From assembly GCA_004135705.1 (NCBI GenBank), contig CM014272.1:51056435-51120434 (forward strand): a DNA stretch of 64,000 nt, given 5' to 3'. The position numbers and the translations under genes were made by a program. Source of the DNA: Alloteropsis semialata (taxonomy: Eukaryota; Streptophyta; Magnoliopsida; Poales; Poaceae). Shown in pieces: positions 1 to 9,700 of the stretch; positions within the stretch are counted from its first letter, which is position 1; each line of letters starts with the position of its first letter. The notes below the pieces were generated by a model. That model was given only the letters and a program-made list of their open reading frames with translations, was not told where the DNA came from and ran no database searches.

Positions 1-599
1 GCCTACCCCTTGCAGCTCTGCCACTCCGCAACGTCCTTTTGGGAAGGACGTTGTAGAAAACCATGTCCTCTAGCGCCTCCTCTGACAGCTTGCATCATCA
101 CCAGGTGACCGTCGGACTCGGGATCCGGTCGGTCTTCGGCACGTGGGTGACCTTCTTCTTCAGCGCCATCTCCGCAAGCACCAGGGTCTTCTTGCACATA
201 CGCGACTAAGGCTTCCCCGTGGTGGACTCTCTAGCGACCAACATGGATCTCTCAATAGCAGGGCGACCAAGAGAGTGGTGGCGACAGAGAAAGGAAATGC
301 GAATTGGAAGCTTACATGGAAAGTGAACCCTTCTCCCCGAGCGGCACTCCAATTTATAAGGATCCAATCCCCAGAGTTTCGCGTGCCATCAACAGGATTT
401 ACTGCGGTTAACGGATTGAATTTTGCTCGTTGTACGGAGAACGGTCAAAAGAGTCGTTGCCAACGGTAAACCCCTCCCCCCGCCCCCGCTCCAGTAATTT
501 CTCTGATATCTTTTGTTTTCTCCGTTTCCGCTAGACTAACCGTTATCCCCTTCGTTTAAAGTAGTACTCGGCGTGCCCCGAGTGGCTCTACTCGGCCTT

Positions 600-1000
600 C
601 GGACTTGGGGGCTGGGGCGCTGATGTAGCTACTCGACATGCCTCCCGTGGCTTGACCCGCCCTCACGCTCGGGGGCTGGCGCCGCAAACCAGTCGTCGTG
701 CTTCCCATGGCTTGACCCGCCCTCACGCTCGGGGCTGGCACTGCAAACCAGTCGGTGTGCCTCCCATGGCTCGACCTGCCCTCATTCTTGGGGGCTGGTG
801 CCACAAACGACTCGGCGTGCCTCACATGGCTCTACCCGCCCTCAGGCTCAAGGGATGGCACCGCAAACCAGTCAACGTGCCTCCCATGGCACAACCCGCC
901 CTCACTCTCGGGGGTTGGCGCCGCAAACGACTCGGTGTGCCTCACGTGGCTCGACTAGCCCTCATGCTCAGGGGCTGGTGTCGTAAAAACTCTCTAATGC
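600..1000 (+). repeat. Degenerate GC-rich tandem repeat
   Basis: About six diverged copies of a roughly 62-64-bp unit are visible. Each carries 'GCCCTCACGCTCGGGG' or a close variant, then 'CTGGCGCCGCAAAC' or a variant, then a CC(C/T)(A/C)(C/T)(A/G)TGG stretch. This is an older relative of the sharper array at 9543-10215. Confidence 0.8.
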
Positions 1001-1087
1001 CTAGATCCTCTTTGAACAAGTCAACAAAGTACTCCACGATGCTCAGAACCAAGCAATTGGGAACTATGTCTTGTACGCCTACGTCTC

Positions 1088-1249
1088 GGAAGTGTGCACG
1101 CGGCCTAGCTCCCTGCGCTAAGAACTATGGCTATTGAGTCGGGTCGCCCTGGCGCGAGCGGACGAATTGGAAGTGTGCACGCGGCCTAGCTCCCTGCGCT
1201 AAGAACTATGGCTATTGAGTCGGGTCGCCCTGGCGCGAGCGGACGAATT
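1088..1249 (+). repeat. Perfect 81-bp tandem duplication
   Basis: Two adjacent copies (1088-1168 and 1169-1249) begin GGAAGTGTGCACGCGG and end GAGCGGACGAATT. I see no difference between them, so the duplication is recent compared with the decayed repeats around it. Confidence 0.9.
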
Positions 1250-1880
1250 TCGGATGAAATTAAAAGACTTAAGGGAGGAGAAAGGACTTCTCATCGAGAT
1301 GCATTACTCCACAATTGGCGTGCTTCGGATGGCTCAACTCGGCCCTCATGCTCGGGGCTGGGCGCCAGGAGTACTACTTGGCCAACCCTCACGCTTGGGG
1401 GCTATGCACCAAAATTAATGCTGGATGATTTTGTTAGACGCTTCTGGGTTAAGCCTTGAGCCGATTCCTACGGAATCGCCTTAAGCCTCGGGGGCTACGG
1501 TCCACGGACGCACTTCGCGGTGCATCCGTGGAATGTTCGGCGAAACAATGACAAAAAGGCAATAACCCTTGAGCCGACTTCTTCCATGTCACCTTAAGGC
1601 TTGGGGGCTGGTCCTATGGACCCACCTCGCGGTGAGTCAGTGAGAGTCTACAAGATGATCAAGACAAGGCTACTAACCTTTGAACTAATTCCTTCGGAAC
1701 TGCTTCAAGGCTCGGGGGCTATGGCCAACGGACGCACCTCACAGCGCATCCATTGTAGATGGCTTTCGGGACTTCTCTGGTATCACACGACTTCGCTTCC
1801 AACCGCGGCGAGACCGACTTCTAGGAGATGGCAGCACGACCCCGCTGGGTTGTCACTCAGTCATGTACTACTCGAGGGCT

Positions 1881-2448
1881 TGTTGGGGATAGACCCCCAG
1901 GTACCCTCAGAAACGCGGACTGGCCCCACCAGTAGGGGGCAGCCCAGGACGGGGGTTACCAGAAGACGGATTGGCCCATCCAGCAGGAAGTAGCTCGACC
2001 CGAGTACTTTCAAGCTGGCCCCACCAGTCAGGTGGCCCAGCCTGAAGGTTTGGCGCGCGGAGCATGAAACAAGACGATCCGCACAAAACTTACCAATCAG
2101 GTTAAAGTAGCCAGATATCTAGGGAAAGATCTCTGTAATTGTTATGGAATCAAATCCTTAAAATCTGGGTAGGATACGATCCCCAACTGACTTGTAACCC
2201 ACGACAGCTAGACTATATAAGGAAGCCTGGGACCCCCTAAAACCGAGAGCCAACTTGGATGCCTCGACCATCCGATTCAATACACACACACCCACACAGG
2301 ACGTAGGGTATTACATCGCCTCGATGGCCCGAACCTATCTAATTCCTTGCATCTTGTGTGACCGTCGACTTCATATCCACGATCCGCTCCTCGACAAATC
2401 AACCACGTAGGCTACCCTATGTTGACTACCGGGTACAAACATCCGACA
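1881..2448 (+). repeat. LTR (3' LTR of the left-edge element)
   Basis: The segment starts TGTTGGGGATAGACCCCCAG and ends AAACATCCGACA. It has a TATA box (ACTATATAAGG, about 2212-2222) and aligns along its whole length, with moderate divergence, to the LTRs at 7117-7692 and 10562-11138. Immediately to its right lies CACTA transposase coding sequence, so the element inserted into, or next to, that gene relic. Confidence 0.8.
2212..2222 (+). promoter_or_regulatory. TATA box of the LTR promoter
   Basis: ACTATATAAGG lies in the same relative place as ACTATATAAGG in the two LTRs of the 7.1-11.1 kb element. It is the likely core promoter of the left-edge element. Confidence 0.55.
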
Positions 2449-2669
2449 ATGCTCGGATGATGCGATGGCACAAAGAAGAGCGCAAGCGAGACACAATGCC
2501 GAGGCACCCTTCCGACAAGTCCCAGTGGAGAAAAATCGACTGCACATTCGAAGACTTTGCAAAAGATCCAAGGAACATAAGGATTTCTTTGAGTATGAAC
2601 GGGCTAAATCCTTTTGGTGAAATGAGCAATTCAAGAGGCATTTTGTACGGACGATATGAATCCTTTTGA
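2449..2669 (+). pseudogene. CACTA (En/Spm) TNP2-type transposase fragment
   Basis: About 70 codons are open. They contain MRWHKEERKRDTMPRHP near the start, then SQWRKID, then DFAKDPRNIRISLSMNGLNP, FGEMSNSRG. The 'MRWH..ER..D...RHP' and 'D.RN(I/V)R..L..(D/N)G(M/L/F)NPFG' motifs are characteristic of the plant TNP2 transposase family (from family knowledge). Upstream coding sequence is replaced by the LTR ending at 2448, and the frame degrades after about 2640, so only a small central part of the protein remains and it cannot be functional. Confidence 0.75.
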
Positions 2670-3027
2670 TATCTTACCGTCCCAAAGTGTCGCGACAGTT
2701 CAAGAGTCACTCTCAAGATTTATATCCGATGAGGTCGTGAACAAGAATGGAAAGTTCTGTTGGGATGGAAAAGTGTTTGACAAACGGAGAAAATATTAGG
2801 CATTTTGTAAATAGTCATATTCGTGTTTCAAAACTTGTTGTAAATATATATGTAAGTTGAATATTATTAGTGTATATATATGTTATTAGTTAATTATTAG
2901 TTTAATACATTTTATGGCATATAATATGTATATGAATATATATATTATTATATAGATGTAATACGTATACCTGTATAAAATAAAACACAAAACGAAAAAG
3001 AAAAAATAGAAAAGGAAAAAAGGGGAC
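2670..3027. other. Intergenic, AT-rich; no gene seen
   Basis: 2690-2820 may be further decayed transposon coding sequence (a short open stretch ends at about 2798). 2820-3000 is low-complexity A/T-rich DNA. I see nothing else. Confidence 0.5.
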
Positions 3028-3098
3028 TTTAGTCCTGGTTGGTATCACCTGCCGGGACTAAAGGGGCTCCACCTTGGGCGCGGCGTGGAACCCCTTTA

Positions 3099-3258
3099 GG
3101 GCCTGTTTGGAATGCGGGAAATTTTCTCTATTTCTACGTTTTTCCTGTTTGGAATGCGGGAAATTTTCTCTATTTCTACGTTTTTCCTGTGAAATTGAAC
3201 TGTTTCCTGTGAAATTCCTACACGATTCCTACGAAATTCCTGCGTTCCAAACGGGGCC
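3099..3258. mobile_element. Tourist-like (PIF/Harbinger-type) MITE
   Basis: The 160-bp element has terminal inverted repeats GGGCCTGTTTGGAATG and GTTCCAAACGGGGCC and is flanked on both sides by TTA, the 3-bp target preferred by PIF/Harbinger elements. It lies between the two arms of the outer fold-back element and is therefore the younger insertion. Confidence 0.75.
3102..3185 (+). repeat. 42-bp tandem duplication inside the Tourist MITE
   Basis: The unit starting CCTGTTTGGAATGCGGGAAA occurs twice without visible change (3102-3143 and 3144-3185), duplicating the left terminus region of the MITE. Confidence 0.85.
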
Positions 3259-3392
3259 TTAGTCTCTGTTGGTGATACCAACCGGGACTAAAGGCCTCGC
3301 CCTTTAGTCATGATGCTGTAGTCTCGGTTGAGAAACCAGGAATAAAGCCTGTTCCCAACTGAGACTAATGACAGTTTCTCCACTACTGGGGT

Positions 3393-3571
3393 AATTTGAA
3401 TTGGCCTGGCATGTAAGGAGCCACACACATGAGAGCTTAAGATAGCAAGTATATTATGGGTTGTCAATGCATAATACAAGTCCAAGTAACCCAAACACCT
3501 ACTAGTGTCCATGGGGGATATAATATTTATATGATATGACAGGCCCAACAACAAATTTTCAATTTTTGACA
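3393..3571 (-). other. 3' flank / probable 3' UTR of IRL
   Basis: Unique-looking AT-rich sequence lies between the stop codon and the MITE. No canonical AATAAA is evident on the minus strand, so the polyadenylation site is not placed. Confidence 0.4.
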
Positions 3572-3735
3572 TTACAGATATCTTTTCATGTACTCGTCCA
3601 TGCGGGTGTACTGGACATCTGGGTATAGCTGAGTAGCCTCTGCTCCATCCTCCCCGATTTCAAAGTTTGTCAAGCAACCTTCGTAGAAAATGTGGTAGAA
3701 GTGTGTCACTCCAACTTGATTGGCAAGATCAGTAT
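3572..3735 (-). CDS. IRL: IRL exon 4 (C terminus and stop)
   Basis: The acceptor is TGCAG|ATACTG. It encodes TDLANQVGVTHFYHIFYEGC and ends MDEYMKRYL followed by TAA (3574-3572). Intron 3 (4100-3736) is 365 bp. Confidence 0.9.
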
Positions 3736-6700
3736 CTGCATGAATATGTGTACAAAATCATAATGCACGTTTTTCAACTGGGAGGGATGTATATATATGT
3801 ATGAAACAAGAATCCATGGACCGATAATATGCCCTAACAAAAAAAATCAATACATATACACTCATTAGCCCTTTTATACATCAATATTGAAGTAAGATGG
3901 AATTTTTTGAATAGATTATGTGTACAACTATACACACTCACATTAGCCCTTTTATAAACGCAACCATTTAGCTCTAAACCACATCTATATATATCTGATG
4001 TTACCCTTCTACCAACTTCCATATCCTTATTAATCCCACAAAATCATACATTTAATCTATAAACGTTATCCTCCGACATACTACAATTTTTTGGAGTTAC
4101 CTTTCATCGAAGCCAAGAATTCATCTGCAGAAACATTGATTTTCTCAAGAACTTTTCCAGAGAGCATTTCCCATTTTGCAATCACATCATTTTGTGTGAG
4201 GATGTTTTCTTGTGGCCTTAGGTATATTGTCTTGTTCAAGGAGCGGGGATCATCGATGGACTTGATTGTATATGTTGCGACATCATCTTCATCCATAAAT
4301 ATCACTGCATGTTACATGTGTCAGAATTATCTACTCCATCGAGTCATCAAAACATAATGTTTGGACAAGATGATTAGTGCACAATTTAATGTTTCCCTGA
4401 CAGGAGGGAGTAAAAAGTGGGGAATATTATTACTTCCAGTTTTCTTTCTCCTCAGTATAAATATGTACATCTTAGATATGGCCTATTACAACTTACAACA
4501 GACAATCTAGGTATGATTTGACATTCGATAGAAAGGGAAAATCAGCTATAGTATTCCAAAAGTTTTTACGAAGAATTAAGTGGAAAAGGCCTTTGATATA
4601 CATGTACAAGCTTTATATTTCAAGAGCCAAATATGTGTGCTTAACTAAAGAAAACATTGATGAAATTTGAACTGTTGAAAAGATGCGAGTTATTCTATCA
4701 GATTTTAATTCGAGGCATATTTCGTAAGCAATTTCTACTGCTATGCAAAAGAAATAAATAGGCATAAATCTAAACAACGAGAACAACAGAAACACCATAG
4801 ACATAGCCAGCAAACATGTAACAAATATAAACAAACGCATGTCTTGACTGTCACCCATCTATGGACTTATAGAATAGCGCTCCGTCCTTGTGTAGACTCG
4901 ATGTAGAGGCAGCACGGAACAAAGTCGATCAGCTTCGAGCGGTCGCGCCATTGCGCTGCACAGAAACCTTATTGTCGCCCCTCGTGTAGGCTTCACGATG
5001 GCAAGGGCTCGGAGATACCGCTCCTCTCCTCCTCGGTGCACGCCAAGAAGAAGAGTCGGCAAGATCCAGCAGCTCACCATAGCACACTTCTCTCGGAACT
5101 AGAGAGAAATTTCAGAAAGAGATCGTGGGGAATTTCGCGTGTACTTGACCTGGACGTCTCTTGGTCCTCTCATAGAGAAAACCGCAACCCACTGCTGACT
5201 GTTTCATCTATACTGACGCCCCGTTAATTGGCAGTAGTAACTGCCCACTTAATTCAGGATCCTCTCTAATGACCATTGTCAAAAAGTTAATACGCAGATG
5301 GCAAAAGGTTTACACAAACTTGGCTTGGTTGCTCACTGCATCACAAGTCACAAGTCACGCGTTCGTTTACGCGAAATGAATGCAAATACGCATGTGCGCA
5401 CACGCGTGTAACCCAAGCCCCTTTATCTTCTTGTGTTCAGACTAGTGAGAGAGCTCTCATATTTAAGTTGGCTTGCACCAACTCATACTAGCAATAGGGG
5501 GCAATTCTATGCCATACACTATGGGCCTATTTTCCAGCAATCCCCCACCAATGCCAAAGTAAGAAGAAGGAGAATGACAAAGGATCAATGTGTTGTAATA
5601 CTGTTGATATACCAGCATTTTAGTATGAGTCCCACACGAGTTGAACTTATACCTAGAGCAACAAAGATTAATCCTTCTGCTGCTGAAGAATGGACTAGGC
5701 CTTGAATTCTTAGCTTTAGTGCAGTCAGACTTCACTTGAAGTCATACCTGATACTAGGCTGCCAAAGTAACCTCGCCTAACCGGAGCGTTAATGGTCTAC
5801 TCTCGTATCTTCTAGTGAACCTTCGATGAGAGCGCCATGTCTCAAGAACTGCGACCTACAGTTAGGCTCACATAGGTGTTTTCCTTCAAGAATATCTTGC
5901 AAGCTGATGTCTTTTCCAATGGAAAACGTTAAGGCTTTGTGGACACCATCCATGCAGTAAAGAGTACATTATTTGTCATTTGGACATGGGTACATTTTAT
6001 TATGTAAATGTACTCTTTGATTTACACCATCAATTTGTTCTTCCTATTGCCTACTTTATAGGATCTCCGATCAAATAGGATAGGTTACCATTGTGGTGCA
6101 ACATATTCAAATGGGCCTCGTACCCATGTCCTTAGAAATTGCATTCCGTGATAATTGCATTCCGTGATACTCCCCTTGTAAAGGGGTTTGCCAGATTATT
6201 TTCAGTTCACACATAGCTTAGAGCTATTACTCCGGAGTCTTCATTTTTCTGACAGTTTTAAGCCTCTGCGTAATATGTTTGTTAGACTTGGAATTGTCCT
6301 TTGTATTCATAACCTGAGCTAGCATTGATTGGTTATCGCAATACATTAGGATGGGTGGTAATGGCTTCTCAAGCAAAGGCAAGTCCATCAACGGCTCTCG
6401 TAGCCATTCAGCCTCAGTAGTGGCAGTCTCAAGTGCTGCTTCAGCTGTAGACTTTTGAAGAGTGTTTGTTTGCAGGATCTCCACGCAACTACAACACCCA
6501 CTAGAGTGAATAAATAGCCACTAGTAGCTTTGATATCATCCGCATCTGAGATCCAATTGGACTCACTATATCCCTCTAAAACATGTGGGTATCCCAAGTA
6601 GTGAATTCCAAGCGTTGTAGTGCCTTTCAAATATCACAGCACTCTCTCTACTGCTTTCCAATGATCTTCTCCTGGATTTGATGTGAATTGACTTAATTTT

Positions 6701-9700
6701 CTCACAGCATAGGAGATGTCAGGTCTCGTGGAACCAACTAAAATACATAAGGGATCCAATTATTTGAGAATATCTCAGCTAATTTCTTCCCTGTCCTTCG
6801 AATTTTCAAAGTTTGACACACACATCATAGGGAGTTGGAGAGACTTTATAGTCCTTAAAGCCAGAACATCTAAGGATCTTCTCTATATAGTGGAATTGGT
6901 TCAACGTAATCCCATCCTCAGATTTTATCAACTTAATATTTAGAACAACATCTGTTGGTCCCAGATCTTTCATATCAAAACAATGAGATAGGAAAGTCTT
7001 GACCTCATCAATCACGGCAGTGCTTGTCCCAAAAATGAGTATGGCATCGACATACAAACACAATATAACTCCTCACCCTCACCATAAGGTAGTACACACT
7101 TATCTGCCTCGTTCACTGTCGGGGGTAGACCCCCAGGGGTGCCCAGCAGGCGGATTGGCCCAACCAGCAAGGGGCGGCCCAATCCGAGTGCAACTGGGTC
7201 GGTTTGTCAGACTGGGTGGCCCACCAGTCGGGCGAACCGGATGGGCGCGACGGCGCGCGCGGCAAGGAAGAAGACGGCGTATCCCGCAAGAAGCTCGGAG
7301 ATCAAGATAAACTAGCCGGAATTATAGGAAAGATATCTGTAATCGTTATAGGATCGAATCCTTGTATTTCGGGTAGGTTACGATCTCTAGCAGACTTGTA
7401 ACTCAAGGCAGCCGGACTATATAAGGCGCCTTGAGACCCCCCTCCAGAACAACGACAACAATATCTACGAAACCTAGGACAGAACCCAACTATGGAGATC
7501 CTTCAGGAACTTCATACACAGCAATACAATCACCCCCAACACAGGACGTAGGGTATTACGTCATCTCGACGGCCCGAACCTGTTCAATCCTTGCGTCTTG
7601 TGTTACCATCGTCTTGTGATCCTCGATCTGTCCCTCATCAAATCAACCACGTAGGCTACCCTGTGTGGACTGCCGGGTCCAAACATCCGACAGTTGGCGC
7701 GCCAGGTAGGGGTTGATCGACGAGATCAATCCGCAAGCTCGATGGCAGATCATCAACAGCATCATCACCTTCGCCGGACGTGGTCATGGCGTCCATGAAG
7801 ATCGATCTTCAACTCGGCAGCTTGCGCGAGTTCTCCAACTAAGTCGTCGAGTCCATGACTCACCGGCCCTTCCGCTCCGATTGGATCTAATCTAATTGTC
7901 AAAAATCAGGGAAGCTTTATTCTCTTTCCTTCCAATTTATTTTTATTTCTTTCTTCGTAAGAGCTAATCAAGGTTATTTTATTTCTTTCCTTCTTACGTG
8001 AGATGCTCTTTTGCGTCCACAAGGAAAAACACAGGGATGTCTCCCGAGTCCGTGTGGGATATATGTCCGTACGCGAGCCATCGACTAGGGCACTAGAGGA
8101 GGCTGCGTGAAAGGCCACCGTGTCCATCCGCATGAACTCGGCGAGTCGGCATATCTGTCTGCTGTCACGGACGATGTTTCCAATCTGCAAAAGTCCACAA
8201 AATCTGGCCACCAGTGTCCCCCGTTGATACGTTTGGTGACGTGCCCACATCAGGGCCTCTACATCCTTACACGGCTCAACAGTTGCCTTGCATGCAGCAT
8301 GTAGCCGAGACCAATCAGAAGGCTTTCTTTTTATTGCTTTCTATTATATTCAATCTATTACTTTATTCTATATCAAGCTAACGAGGATGTTTTTCTGATT
8401 TTCCATCTCTTACATACCAAGCGTACTTCGCATGGCTTTAGACGGCGAGAGTCCCGCCAGTACCAAACTCAGCAAGCGTCCATGGCTTGGTAGGTATTTG
8501 ATCAGCTTCATGGACGCCGATTTCGCCACGTTGGCCGCCATCCTGGTATGGCACTCTCGAGCACTCGGACCCGAGTTCGAGTCAGGCGTTCCGAGCGATC
8601 CGCCGACTAGCCGACTTCGTCGACAACTGTGTCCACACGGATAAGACGTCTATACTGGGACACATCAATTCTCCGATCCAGACACAAATCAAGCTAAGTC
8701 ATACTTTAATATTTTCACAATATTTTTCGGTCACCACGTATCTCCATATACATGTCTCCATGATCATCGCCGACTACCCTTGGTTTGTTCCCGACTGCTT
8801 ATACAGCCCGAGCGCTACACGAGCAGTCGGGCTACACCCAATGGACGCATATTGCATTTTTTCTCCATCGTTTATTTCTTTTTCCACTCTTGTACAAGTC
8901 GCTAAAGTACTTGGGAAGCACACGCCTTAATCCGTGAAGCCTCGACTCTTCCGTACGCCTACGTTACTACGCGTGCATGCGGCCCAGCTCCCTGCGCTAT
9001 GGACTACGGCTATCGGGGATCAGGTGCATAAACGTAACAGGATAACTACCCGAGGAAATTAATAGACTTAAAGAGTTGGAAGTAGAAATTCTATTACTTA
9101 CAACGCCGAATGTTTTTCTCCAGAATTAGTATTTGCTACACCATATACTACCTATCCTTCATATCTTCATTGCAGGGCACAGGTTTGGATCCCGAGCTTG
9201 CCTATTACGCTCGGGGGCTGGACCACTCCAGCATCGCCGCCAGCTGAGTACTCGAGTCAGTCAGTACTCGGGCTGGTACTACGCTCCACGACGGTCGCTA
9301 GCCGAGTGCTTTGCAGCACTCGGGCTGGCGCTACACTCCACGACGGTCCCTAGCCGAGTGCTTTGCAGCACTCGGGCTGGCGCTACACTCCACGACTATC
9401 ATTAGCCAAGTGCTTTGCAGCACTCGGGCTGGCGCTACACTCCACAAGGATCGCTAGCTGAGTGCTTTTGAGTACTGGGCTGGCGCTACCGCATGACGAG
9501 GAAGACGAAGACTACTCGGCGTGCCTCGGACGGCTCGACTCGGCCCTCGCGCTCGGGGGCTGGGCGCCGCGACGACTACTCGGCGTGCCTCGGACGGCTC
9601 GACTCGGCCCTCACGCTCGGGGGCTGGGCGCCGGGACGACTACTCGGCGTGCTTCAGCCCTCACGCTCGGGGGCTGGCGCCGGGAAGACCACTCGGCGTG

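Larger units (their letters stand above)
1..2448 (+). mobile_element. 3' part of a non-autonomous Gypsy-like LTR retrotransposon, cut by the window edge
   Basis: The segment holds internal sequence, GC-rich tandem repeats and a terminal LTR at 1881-2448. Its order (CTCGGGGGCTGG-type repeats, copies of a block containing 'GGCTCGGGGGCTA', then an LTR starting TGTTGGGG and ending CCGACA) is the same as in the complete element at 7117-11138, so both belong to one family or to sister families. No gag or pol domain is visible in the part present. The 5' LTR lies outside the window, so the TSD cannot be tested. Positions 1-550 hold no recognisable gene. Confidence 0.75.
3028..3392. mobile_element. 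Fold-back MITE-like element, host of a nested Tourist MITE
   Basis: The left arm has CTTTAGTCCTGGTTGGTATC and GCCGGGACTAAAGG. The right arm has the matching inverse GGTGATACCAACCGGGACTA, AAGG, with further TAGTC/GACTA repeats up to about 3392. Inverted 'GGGACTAAAG' units are common in grass non-autonomous DNA elements. The two halves are split by the Tourist element at 3099-3258. Exact termini are uncertain. It lies about 180 bp beyond the stop codon of the isoflavone-reductase-like gene. Confidence 0.6.

Noticed and set aside
556..1137. Open frames up to 161 codons on both strands
   Set aside because: Repeat-driven, in the decayed tandem array of the left-edge element.
4859..5735. Short minus- and plus-strand open frames at 4.86-5.74 kb
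   Set aside because: They fall in the Copia 3' LTR and adjacent untranslated sequence; the region is repeated at 15.8-16.4 kb.
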